Below are positions 34,205 to 41,409 of a stretch of DNA of 41,409 nucleotides, in pieces. The number at the start of each line of letters is the position of its first letter. Within the stretch, counting starts at the first letter, position 1. The DNA is from Rhodococcus phenolicus (GTDB taxonomy: Bacteria; Actinomycetota; Actinomycetes; Mycobacteriales; Mycobacteriaceae). The notes beneath the pieces were generated by a model, which ran no database searches, had not been told where the DNA came from, and saw only the letters and a program-made list of their open reading frames with translations. A program made the translations under genes and the position numbers. The stretch is taken from contig NZ_LRRH01000079.1 in NCBI RefSeq assembly GCF_001646785.1, positions 1 through 41,409 of the forward strand. The letters are read 5' to 3'.

Positions 34205-34972
34205 TCACGCGAATTGCTGCCAACCGAGCCGCACCACCATCACCAGCACCACGATCAACAGCACCGCCCGCACGAACCCGGCGCCGCGCGCCAGCGCCGT
34301 CCGCGAGCCCAGCACCGCCCCGGCGACGTTGCACACCGCCATCGTCAGTCCCAGCGACCACCACACGTGCCCGGTCGCGGCGAAGAACACCAGGGCACCC
34401 AGATTGGACCCGAGGTTGATCACCTTCGCCATCGCCGCGGAGCGGACGAACTCGGTGCCCAGCAGCGTCGCGAAGGAGATGATCAGGAACGTGCCGGTCC
34501 CCGGACCGAGGATGCCGTCGTAGAACCCGATCACCGCGGCCGAGCCGAGCACGACGATCACCGTGCGCCGCCGGCTCGGCCGGTCCCGGACCAGGCCGGT
34601 GCCGATCTGTGGCCGTAACGTCACCATCACCGCGACCGCGACCAGCGCGACCATCACGATCGGAATGAACAGCGACCGGTCGATCAGCGATACCGCCGCC
34701 GCCCCGCACGCCGCGAGCACCGCGGCCAGCACCGCCGCCGGGACCAGCACCGTCCACTGCATCCGGATGCGCCGCGCGAACGTCACCACCGCGGCGCTGG
34801 TGCCGCAGATCGCGGTGAGCTTGTTGGTCGCCAACGCGGCCTGCGGGGTCAGTTGCGGTGCCACCAGCAGCAGCGCGGGCAGCAGGATCAAGCCGCCGCC
34901 CCCGACCACCGCGTCGACCCATCCGGCCGCGGCCGCCGCCGCCAGCAGCACCGCCCAGTCACCCGCATCCAT
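34205..34972 (-). CDS. TSUP family transporter (TauE/SafE/YfcA type)
   Basis: A 255-residue inner-membrane protein of the sulfite-exporter TauE/SafE family, expected to move sulphur-containing anions or organic acids. About seven to eight hydrophobic helices are visible. The two family signatures occur at the starts of the two halves: GWVDAVVGGGGLILLPALLL near residue 17 and GFYDGILGPGTGTFLIISFA near residue 150, followed by AKVINLGSNLGALVFF. ATG 34972 lies right next to a 17-bp palindrome that may be its operator. It is the first gene of the TSUP-tldD-tldE block. Substrate is unknown. Confidence 0.86.
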   Translation of the reverse strand: MDAGDWAVLLAAAAAAGWVDAVVGGGGLILLPALLLVAPQLTPQAALATNKLTAICGTSAAVVTFARRIRMQWTVLVPAAVLAAVLAACGAAAVSLIDRSLFIPIVMVALVAVAVMVTLRPQIGTGLVRDRPSRRRTVIVVLGSAAVIGFYDGILGPGTGTFLIISFATLLGTEFVRSAAMAKVINLGSNLGALVFFAATGHVWWSLGLTMAVCNVAGAVLGSRTALARGAGFVRAVLLIVVLVMVVRLGWQQFA

Positions 34973-34974
34973 GA

Positions 34975-34991
34975 TCGTGATTCGATCACGA
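34975..34991. promoter_or_regulatory. Palindrome at the TSUP start, TCGTGAT-N3-ATCACGA
   Basis: A perfect 7-bp inverted repeat around TCG begins two bases upstream of the TSUP start codon, between that gene and divergent fxsA. A bound protein would cover the transcription or translation start of TSUP. No regulator gene is adjacent, so the binder is unknown. Confidence 0.45.
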
Positions 34992-35070
34992 GACCGCGGT
35001 CACGGCCGACCGGGAGCAAAATCTCCGGCCCGTTCGTTGCACCGGTGTGGCCACCCGGAAGGAGCCCCTG

Positions 35071-35580
35071 ATGTTGCCCCTGCTGTTCCTCGTCTACGTC
35101 GTCGCCGAGATCGCGGTACTCGCCGCGCTCGGTTCCGCGATCGGCGCCGGCTACACCGTGCTGCTGTTCCTCGGTGTCAGCGTCCTCGGCTACCTGATCC
35201 TCGGGGCGCAGGGCCGCCGTGCGCTGCAGAATCTCGGCAAGGTCCGGGCGGGGGCCTCCCCGGACCGGGCGCTGACCGACGGTGCTCTCGTCGGGCTCGG
35301 TGCCGGGCTGGTCCTGGTGCCCGGTCTGCTCACCAGCGTCCTGGGGATCCTGCTGCTGTTGCCGCCGACCCGGGCGCTGCTGCGCCCGGTCGTCAAGGTC
35401 GTCGCCGCCCGCAAGGTCGCGGACCTCGCGGCCCGCGGCAGCTGGCACGGTGAGCGCATCACCGTCGTCGACGGACAGGTCGTCGAGCACACCGTCGTCG
35501 ATGCGAACCCGCGCCTGACGTCCGCCCCGATCCTCGAAGGCGAGATCGTCGACACCCCGCAGCGGCCGCAGCGGCCCTGA
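35071..35580 (+). CDS. fxsA: FxsA family membrane protein
   Basis: A 169-residue membrane protein of the FxsA family; in E. coli, excess FxsA relieves F-plasmid exclusion of phage T7, but its normal job is unknown. Hydrophobic helices are LPLLFLVYVVAEIAVLAALG (2-21), TVLLFLGVSVLGYLILG (28-44) and GAGLVLVPGLLTSVLGILLL (about 76-95). The family's GxxxLRAQGRRAL-like segment appears as LILGAQGRRALQNLGK. The C-terminus is hydrophilic. ATG 35071 has GGAAGGAG just upstream. An amidohydrolase gene follows after 19 bp. In M. tuberculosis fxsA (Rv2053c) is likewise just upstream of ppm1. Confidence 0.85.
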   Translation: MLPLLFLVYVVAEIAVLAALGSAIGAGYTVLLFLGVSVLGYLILGAQGRRALQNLGKVRAGASPDRALTDGALVGLGAGLVLVPGLLTSVLGILLLLPPTRALLRPVVKVVAARKVADLAARGSWHGERITVVDGQVVEHTVVDANPRLTSAPILEGEIVDTPQRPQRP

Positions 35581-35599
35581 CGGGGCAGACTGGACGCTC

Positions 35600-37207
35600 G
35601 TGAGTCCAGCACCGCACACCCAGCTTCTCGTCGGCGGCCGTATCTACAGCGCCACCGCCCCCGACGCCACCGCCATGGCCGTCACCGACGGCCGGATCGT
35701 GTGGGTGGGGGCCGAACGGCCCGGCCGCACGCTGCACCCCGACGCCGAGATCATCGATCTGCACGGCGCGTTCGTCGCCCCCGCATTCGTCGACACCCAC
35801 GTGCACGTCACCGCGCACGGCCTGGCCCTGACCGGCCTGGACCTGACCGGTGCCGCCAGCCGGGAGGAGGCGCTGCAGCGGCTGCGCGCGCACGCCGCCG
35901 GATGCGACGACGCGGTGCTGTGGGGGCACGGGTGGGACGAAACCGGCTGGCCCGAGGCCACCGCGCCGACCACTGCCGACCTCGATGCCGCGGCTCCGGG
36001 CCGGGCCGTGTACCTGACCCGCATCGATGCGCATTCCGCGGCCGCGTCCACCATGCTGCGCGCCGCCGCCGACTCGGCCGGACTTCCCGGCCACCACCCG
36101 CAACGGCCCCTGACCGCCGCCGCCCATCACGCGGTGCGGGGTGCCGCGCGCGCCCTGCTCACCCCGGCGCAGCGGGCCCGCGCCCGTCTCGCCGCTCTCG
36201 ACGACTACGCCGCGCACGGCATCGTCGCCGTCCACGAGTGCGGCGGGCCCGACATCTCCGGCCGCGACGACTTCGCCGAACTGCTCGGCACCGAACACGC
36301 GGTGCAGGTGCGCGGGTACTGGGGTGAGGCGGTCACCACCGCCGAGCAGGCCACCGAGCTGCTCGCGGCGACCGGTGCGCACGGGCTCGGCGGTGATCTG
36401 TTCGTCGACGGCGCATTCGGCTCGCACACCGCGTGGCTGACCACCCCCTACGCCGATCGACCCGACTGCTGTGGCACCTCGTACCTGACCGTCGAGCAGA
36501 TCACCGCACACATCCGGGCGTGTACCACGGCCGGTATCCAGGCCGGGTTCCATGTCATCGGGGATGCCGCCGCGGCGGCGGCGACCGCCGCGTTCGCCGC
36601 CGTCGCCGACGATCTGGGTGGTCCTGCCGTCGCCGCGCGCGGGCACCGCCTCGAACACGCCGAAACCCTGACCGCCGAGCAGGCGGCACTGCTGGGCCGG
36701 TGGGGGGTGATCGCCAGCATGCAACCGATGTTCGACGCCCTGTGGGGTGGGCCGGCCGGGATGTACGCGACGCGGCTCGGCGCCGACCGGGCGGCCGCAT
36801 CGAACAATTTCGCCGGCATCGCCGCGACCGGGATGTCCCTGGCGTTCGGTTCGGATGCTCCGGTGACCGCGGCCCGGCCGTGGCCGATGCTGCGGGCCGC
36901 CGTGCATCACCGGACGCCGGGCAGTGGCATCTCGCCGCGCGCCGCGTTCGCCGCGGCGACCCGCGGGGCGTGGCGGGCCGGCGGAGTCCGCGACGGTCTC
37001 GCCGGCACCCTCGATCCGGGGGCGCCCGCGTCGTACGCGGTGTGGGAGGCGGGGGAGTTGGTGATCAGCGCTCCGAAGGACAGTGTGCAGAGGTGGTCGA
37101 CGGACCCGCGGTCGCGGGTGGCGCCGCTGCCCGATCTCGAGCCGGGCTCGGACGATCCGGTGCTGGTGCGCAGCGTGCACCGCGGCCGGATCGTGTACCA
37201 GCGGTGA
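35600..37207 (+). CDS. Amidohydrolase family protein (YtcJ-like)
   Basis: A 535-residue metal-dependent hydrolase of the amidohydrolase superfamily. The HxH motif is HVHVTAHG near residue 71 (in FVDTHVHV). Other ligand regions are VAVHECGGPDISG, FVDGAFGSHTAWL, GFHVIGDAA and GHRLEHAETL, and FGSDAPV holds the late catalytic Asp. The C-terminal strands (YAVWEAGELVI, VHRGRIVYQ) close the beta-sandwich typical of this group. No signal peptide is seen, so it is cytoplasmic. The YtcJ subgroup acts on exocyclic amides or formamide-like bonds; the substrate here is unknown. GTG 35600 is the start. It overlaps lnt by GTGA. Confidence 0.87.
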   Translation: MSPAPHTQLLVGGRIYSATAPDATAMAVTDGRIVWVGAERPGRTLHPDAEIIDLHGAFVAPAFVDTHVHVTAHGLALTGLDLTGAASREEALQRLRAHAAGCDDAVLWGHGWDETGWPEATAPTTADLDAAAPGRAVYLTRIDAHSAAASTMLRAAADSAGLPGHHPQRPLTAAAHHAVRGAARALLTPAQRARARLAALDDYAAHGIVAVHECGGPDISGRDDFAELLGTEHAVQVRGYWGEAVTTAEQATELLAATGAHGLGGDLFVDGAFGSHTAWLTTPYADRPDCCGTSYLTVEQITAHIRACTTAGIQAGFHVIGDAAAAAATAAFAAVADDLGGPAVAARGHRLEHAETLTAEQAALLGRWGVIASMQPMFDALWGGPAGMYATRLGADRAAASNNFAGIAATGMSLAFGSDAPVTAARPWPMLRAAVHHRTPGSGISPRAAFAAATRGAWRAGGVRDGLAGTLDPGAPASYAVWEAGELVISAPKDSVQRWSTDPRSRVAPLPDLEPGSDDPVLVRSVHRGRIVYQR

Positions 37208-38844
37208 CCGCGCCGGCCGCTCGGGCGGTGGCAGTGCGGGCCGTGGGGGTCCGGGCCCTGTTGTCGGTGGTCGCCGGGCTGTTGCTGTTCGCGAGTTTCC
37301 CGCCGCGACCGCTGTGGTTCCTCGCACCGATCGGCATCGGTTTACTGGTCGCTGTATTGATTGCACGACCACTGCATCGACGTGCGGGGTTCTGCTATGG
37401 ATACCTCGCCGGCCTGGGCTTTCTGGTGCCGCTCCTGCCGTGGGTCGGCGTATACGTCGGGCCGCTGCCGTGGCTGGCGCTGGCCGCGATCGAGGCCCTG
37501 TTCGTCGGCTTGTTCGGGGCGCTGACCGTGCACGTGCGGTCTCTGCCCGCCGCCCCTGTGTGGATCGCCGCGTGCTGGTCGCTGACCGAGTACCTGCGCG
37601 CCACCGTGCCATTCGGCGGATTCCCGTGGGGACGCCTGGCGTTCGGGCAACCCGACGGTCTGCTGGTCGCGCTCGCCGCGGTCGGCGGAGCTCCCCTGGT
37701 GTCCTTCGCGGTCGCGCTGACCGGCACCGGGCTGGCCGCGCTCGTCCTCCGTGCCGGTCGCGAGCCGCGGCGCGGACCGCTGCTGCGGGCCGCGGCCGTC
37801 ACCGCGCTGGCACCGCTGTGCGCGGCGGTGGTGTGGCCGTTGCTGCCCGCGCCCGGCGAGGGCGACCGCACGATCACGGTCGCGGCGATCCAGGGGAGCG
37901 TGCCGCGCCTGGGACTCGACTTCAACGCACAGCGCAAGGCGGTGCTCGACAACCACGTCGCCCGGACCCTCGAACTCGCCGCCGACGTCGCGGCCGGAAC
38001 GGTACCGCGCCCGGACGTGGTGATCTGGCCGGAGAACGCCTCGGACATCGACCCGCTGCGCAACCCCGACGCGGCTGCCGACATCAGCGCCGCGGCCGCC
38101 GCGATCGGCGCCCCCATCACCGTCGGCGCCGTGCTCGTCAACGGTGACGGCACCACCACCAACTCGGTGATCGTCTGGGACGGCGCGGCCGGACCCGGCG
38201 AGCGGCACGACAAGAAGATCATCCAGCCGTTCGGCGAATACCTGCCGTACCGGTCGTTCTTCCGGCTGTTCTCCGAATACGCCGACCGCGCCGGCCACTT
38301 CGTGCCCGGCCACGGCGACGGCGTGGTGCACGCCGCCGCCATCCCCGTCGGTGTCGCCACCTGCTACGAGGTCGCGTTCGACCGGGCACTGCGCGAAGCC
38401 GTCGACGCCGGAGCGCAACTGCTGGCGGTACCCACCAACAACGCCACCTTCGGCGACACGGAGATGACCTACCAGCAGCTGGCGATGTCGCGGCTGCGGG
38501 CCGTCGAACACGGCCGCACCGTGGTCGTGGCCGCCACCAGCGGTGTCAGCGCGATCGTCGCCGCCGACGGATCGGTGCTGCAGCAGAGCCCGCTGTTCGA
38601 GCCGGCAGCGCTGGTGGCGCAAGTGCCGTTGCGTACGACGACTACGCTGGCTAGTCGGCTCGGCCCGATCCCGGAACTCGTTCTGTGTGTCGGAGCCGTC
38701 GCCGCCGCCGGTGCCGCCCTCGTGCGGGCCCGGCGACACCACACCGCGGAGTCGCGTCCACAGCCCGGACACGGCACCGAGCCGGCCGAGGCCGGCACCG
38801 CAGGATCACCGGCCCAGGCCGGTTTCGACAGGGAGGACCATTGA
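37204..38844 (+). CDS. lnt: Apolipoprotein N-acyltransferase Lnt
   Basis: Adds the third acyl chain to the N-terminal Cys of lipoproteins at the outer face of the membrane. The 546-residue protein has about seven membrane helices (residues about 10-215, then one near the C-terminus). They flank a nitrilase-type domain whose triad is visible: Glu in [11 protein letters not shown], Lys in [19 protein letters not shown], and Cys in [27 protein letters not shown] also follows the family. A Pro/Gly/Glu-rich tail of about 35 residues ends the chain. GTG 37204 overlaps the amidohydrolase stop, and its stop shares one base with the ppm1 start. In M. tuberculosis Lnt and Ppm1 are one fused protein. 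Confidence 0.93.
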   Translation: MTAPAARAVAVRAVGVRALLSVVAGLLLFASFPPRPLWFLAPIGIGLLVAVLIARPLHRRAGFCYGYLAGLGFLVPLLPWVGVYVGPLPWLALAAIEALFVGLFGALTVHVRSLPAAPVWIAACWSLTEYLRATVPFGGFPWGRLAFGQPDGLLVALAAVGGAPLVSFAVALTGTGLAALVLRAGREPRRGPLLRAAAVTALAPLCAAVVWPLLPAPGEGDRTITVAAIQGSVPRLGLDFNAQRKAVLDNHVARTLELAADVAAGTVPRPDVVIWPENASDIDPLRNPDAAADISAAAAAIGAPITVGAVLVNGDGTTTNSVIVWDGAAGPGERHDKKIIQPFGEYLPYRSFFRLFSEYADRAGHFVPGHGDGVVHAAAIPVGVATCYEVAFDRALREAVDAGAQLLAVPTNNATFGDTEMTYQQLAMSRLRAVEHGRTVVVAATSGVSAIVAADGSVLQQSPLFEPAALVAQVPLRTTTTLASRLGPIPELVLCVGAVAAAGAALVRARRHHTAESRPQPGHGTEPAEAGTAGSPAQAGFDREDH

Positions 38845-39626
38845 TGGCAGCGGCGACGCCGGCCGGGAACCACAGCGCGCCGAGCGCACGGACCCTGGTC
38901 ATCATTCCGACGTACAACGAGCGGGAGAACATCCGCCTGATCGTCGGCCGGCTGCATGCGGCGCTGCCGGACGTGCACGTGCTCATCGCCGACGACGGCA
39001 GCCCGGACGGCACCGGCGCGGTCGCCGACGAACTGGCCGCGGCGAGCGGTGGACGCATCCACGTCATGCACCGCACCGAGAAGAACGGCCTCGGTGCCGC
39101 CTACATCGCCGGATTCCGATGGGGTCTCGAACGGGACTACACGGTGCTGGTGGAGATGGATGCCGACGGTAGCCACGCCCCGGAACAGCTGCATCTGCTG
39201 CTCGAGAAGGTCGACGCCGGTGCCGATCTGGTCCTGGGCTCCCGGTACGTGCCCGGCGGCACCGTCGTGAACTGGCCGTGGCACCGCGAGGTGCTCTCCC
39301 GCGGCGGCAACGTCTACTCACGGCTCGCTCTGGGCGTGAAGATCCGCGACATCACCGGCGGCTACCGGGCATACCGGCGCGAGGTGCTCGAAAAGCTCGA
39401 CCTCGACGCGATCGAATCGCACGGCTACTGCTTCCAGGTCGACCTGGCCTGGCGCACCCTGCAGGCCGGATTCACGGTCGCCGAGGTGCCGATCACCTTC
39501 ACCGAACGCGTCATCGGCGACTCGAAGATGAGTGGCAACATCGTGCAGGAAGCTCTGCTCAAGGTCACCGTGTGGGGTCTGCGCAACCGGTGGGCCACGC
39601 TGCGGGGGCTCGTCGGCCGCGGCTGA
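38844..39626 (+). CDS. ppm1: Polyprenol monophosphomannose synthase Ppm1
   Basis: A GT2 glycosyltransferase that transfers mannose from GDP-mannose to polyprenol phosphate, supplying mannose for lipomannan and glycoproteins. The 260-residue sequence has [20 protein letters not shown] (nucleotide-sugar binding), [28 protein letters not shown], and the DxD motif in [11 protein letters not shown]. Acceptor-side [11 protein letters not shown] and [14 protein letters not shown] are also present. No membrane helix is present, so membrane contact probably comes from Lnt, the product of the upstream gene, as shown for the two-gene arrangement in M. smegmatis. ATG 38844 overlaps the lnt stop by one base. 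Confidence 0.94.
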   Translation: MAAATPAGNHSAPSARTLVIIPTYNERENIRLIVGRLHAALPDVHVLIADDGSPDGTGAVADELAAASGGRIHVMHRTEKNGLGAAYIAGFRWGLERDYTVLVEMDADGSHAPEQLHLLLEKVDAGADLVLGSRYVPGGTVVNWPWHREVLSRGGNVYSRLALGVKIRDITGGYRAYRREVLEKLDLDAIESHGYCFQVDLAWRTLQAGFTVAEVPITFTERVIGDSKMSGNIVQEALLKVTVWGLRNRWATLRGLVGRG

Positions 39627-39629
39627 CCG

Positions 39630-40598
39630 TCACGGACGGCCCAGCCAGTCGAGGGACTGGCCGTGCGCGCCGGCCAGTGCCAGAGGCTGCCCGTCCAGAG
39701 CCACGACGAATCGGCCACCGACCTGCTCTGATGGGATCGGCAACCGGCCGGTGATGCCGGGTAAGACGCGCGGTCCCTCGTTGGAGATCCAGTGGCAGGG
39801 CAGCTCCCGGACGGTCTGCTCGAATGCCGCGCGGGCCGCGTCGTCGACGTAGTTCAGGACCGCGCTGTGGAACACGACGACGGTCGTGTCCGGCGGCGCC
39901 TGCCGCACCACGTCGGGGAGGGCTGCAGTGAGATCGCCGTGCACCAGCTGCGGCCGGTCGCGCCGGGCGATCGCCGCGGCGGCCCGCAGGCGTTCACGCC
40001 GCTCGTGGTGTTCGGGCCAGACGAGACTGTCCAGCCAGGCCAGGTCGTCGTCGCTGTCCACGTCGAGCGGGGCGAGATCGATTCCGACGCGATGGACCAC
40101 CGTCGGGAGCGCCGTGGGCAGCGGCGGCGTCCCGGTGGTGGTGCAGGTCAGCAGCACCGGCGACGGACCGTCCACCGGATCCAGGTCGGGTCGCCCGGCG
40201 TAGCGGTAGCTGAAGCGGTCCGGATACAGGCACAACCCGGCCGACGCCCCGACCTCGACGAGCGTCAGCGGCCCGTGCAGCATCGCCAGGACGGGCAGCA
40301 GCACCGCGGCGCGGCCGGCCTCGTTCGTCTGGGTCGACCGCACCCGCGCGGTGCGTTCGACGGCGGCCCAGTGATCGAGGATCCACCCGCGGAACGACCG
40401 GTAGGACCCGGTCGGGGCGCCGAGGTGCCGAGCCACACCGAGGACCAGGTTCGGTTGACGTTTCGGTTCGGGCAGACGCTCCACGAGGGCCAGCACCTCG
40501 GGATCCCCGGCGATTCCCAGGCCCAACCGTTCGTAGGCCGGGGATCGTCCGAGCGCTTCCACCTGCGCGAATCGTCGGTATCTCTCACTCGTGGACAC
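39630..40598 (-). CDS. DUF2332 domain-containing protein
   Basis: A 322-residue protein of the DUF2332 family, common in actinobacteria and without known function. It begins MSTSERYRRFAQVEALGRSP and contains LTLVEVGASAGLCLYPDRFS (about residues 111-130), a glycine/alanine loop that resembles a SAM-methyltransferase motif I. DDLAWLDSLVWPEHHERRER and VVVFHSAVLNYVDDAAR follow, and SNEGPRVLPG comes near the end. A methyltransferase-like fold is an inference from the motif only. GTG 40598 gives the family start; a poor -10 (TAGACA) ends 6 nt before it. It converges on ppm1 with only three bases between the stops, in the place where rbpA is found in M. tuberculosis. Confidence 0.8.
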   Translation of the reverse strand: MSTSERYRRFAQVEALGRSPAYERLGLGIAGDPEVLALVERLPEPKRQPNLVLGVARHLGAPTGSYRSFRGWILDHWAAVERTARVRSTQTNEAGRAAVLLPVLAMLHGPLTLVEVGASAGLCLYPDRFSYRYAGRPDLDPVDGPSPVLLTCTTTGTPPLPTALPTVVHRVGIDLAPLDVDSDDDLAWLDSLVWPEHHERRERLRAAAAIARRDRPQLVHGDLTAALPDVVRQAPPDTTVVVFHSAVLNYVDDAARAAFEQTVRELPCHWISNEGPRVLPGITGRLPIPSEQVGGRFVVALDGQPLALAGAHGQSLDWLGRP

Positions 40599-40723
40599 GG
40601 CCGATGTCTACCCGGAGTTCGATGTCGGGGGAAGGGTTGCGCTCGCCGCGGTATCGGATCGTTGCTCTGGCCCTGCTCGGAGTGCTGGCCTCTGCGACTC
40701 GATTGCGCCCGAGGAGGAGTGTC

Positions 40724-41325
40724 GTGCGATATCCACCGGAGGTCACCCGACGTCTGGAGAGCACGCCGGGGGAGATGGAAGCGGCCTGGATCGGAGAGCA
40801 GGTCGTGACCGGACCTGTGGTGATCGAACCCTACGACCCCGCATGGCCCCGGTTGTTCGAGGGCGAGGCAAGAAAGATCGAGGCGGCACTCGCGGAACGG
40901 TGCTCGGCATCGAACATGTCGGCTCGACCGCGGTTCCTGGACTCGCGGCCAAGCCGATTCTCGACATCGACCTGATCGTCCCGGACTCCGCCGATGAATC
41001 CGCATATGTCGCGCCGCTCGAACAAACGGGATATCGCCTGGTGATGCGTGAGCCGAGCTGGCACGAGCACCGCATGTTCCGCGGCGTAAATCCCGACGTC
41101 AACCTGCACGTGTTCTCGCAGGAGGCGCCCGAACACATCCGTCACGTGGTGTTCCGGGACTGGCTCCGCACCCACGACAACGATCGCGAACGCTACGAGA
41201 AGGCGAAGCGGCGGCTCGCCGCCGAGACGGTCGATGCGCCCGACCGTTACAACCTGGCCAAGAACGCCGTCATCGACGACATCTACGCCCGCGCGTTCGG
41301 CACCTGCCTGCCGGACGCCGGCTGA
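40724..41325 (+). pseudogene. GrpB/UPF0157 family protein gene with a frameshift
   Basis: The GrpB (nucleotidyltransferase-like, UPF0157) signature is split over two frames. From GTG 40724 (GAGGAGG at 40711-40717) the reading frame gives VVIEPYDPAWPRLFEGEARK and EAALAER, ending the match at about 40900. The other frame then resumes with VLGIEHVGSTAVPGLAAKPI and DIDLIVPDSADESAYVAPL, continuing to PDRYNLAKNAVIDDIYARAF and the stop at 41325. Adding one G in the GG at 40899-40900 would restore a single frame of about 200 residues. This is either a true 1-nt deletion or a sequencing or assembly error near the window end. Confidence 0.75.
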
Positions 41326-41328
41326 CAC

Positions 41329-41409
41329 TCACCGGCAGCCCTGATCAGGGAAGTGCGTGGCCAACCGTGCGCACAGCGCGTCGAGATTCTGCGGTCAAGC
41401 CCCTGGTAG
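41329..41409 (-). other. Possible 3' end of a reverse gene, broken at the window edge
   Basis: On the minus strand, 21 codons before the TGA at 41329-41331 read PQNLDALCARLATHFPDQGC-R, which looks like coding sequence, but an in-frame stop lies just upstream within the last 15 bases. The window ends here, so a frameshift or bad edge sequence cannot be excluded. A perfect 12-bp palindrome (CCCTGATCAGGG, 41339-41350) lies inside. No function is assigned. Confidence 0.25.

Noticed and set aside
41339-41350. The perfect 12-bp palindrome near the window end as an operator or terminator
   Set aside because: It has no loop, no gene context that can be read and lies at an unreliable sequence edge.

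Overview
The window is about 41.4 kb of very GC-rich DNA from a mycolic-acid actinobacterium. A Rhodococcus-like member of the Mycobacteriales is the best fit. The reasons are a complete Pup-proteasome locus whose proteins are close to those of Mycobacterium tuberculosis (from memory), F420-type PPOX flavoproteins, a DprE2-like SDR, and separate Lnt and Ppm1 genes. The species is an inference. No tRNA, rRNA, CRISPR array, IS element or prophage gene was seen.

Region 1 (1-20.4 kb) is conserved core. It runs trmI, an LppK-position lipoprotein (reverse), mpa, NUDIX (reverse), a deazaflavin-type DUF385 protein, dop-pup-prcB-prcA, a PAP2/diacylglycerol-kinase fusion (reverse), pafA, pafB-pafC, tatA-tatC-helY, a WGQ-repeat DUF4333 membrane protein, a 5'-3' exonuclease (reverse) and a Xaa-Pro dipeptidase. 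Dop deamidates the C-terminal Gln of Pup, PafA ligates Pup to lysines, Mpa unfolds pupylated proteins and PrcBA degrades them. PafBC is the WYL-domain DNA-damage activator pair.

Region 2 (20.5-27.4 kb) is accessory. Its centre is a five-gene reverse operon matching the STM4015-STM4014-STM4013-STM4012-STM4011 families: an LRR protein, an ATP-grasp enzyme, an alkaline-phosphatase-fold hydrolase and two radical SAM enzymes. All four junctions are 4-nt stop/start overlaps. I know of no assigned biochemical role for this set, so it is the best candidate here for an undescribed system. It is flanked by an F420/PPOX gene, a DprE2-like SDR, a small membrane protein and a 22-codon LuxR-type regulator remnant.

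Region 3 (27.4-35 kb) holds an adenosine-specific kinase-like protein, a flavin disulfide-reductase-fold enzyme lacking the usual His, a CobG-like protein that stops just before the Fe-S/siroheme cysteine motif, a second PPOX protein, glutathione peroxidase, TldE-TldD and a TSUP transporter. Region 4 (35-41.4 kb) is an fxsA-amidohydrolase-lnt-ppm1 operon, a DUF2332 protein and a frameshifted GrpB gene.

Many promoters look leaderless, with a TAnnnT -10 box 6-7 nt before the start codon. Both window ends look like assembly edges: the first 123 bases are an exact inverted copy of part of trmI, and the last gene carries a probable 1-nt deletion.
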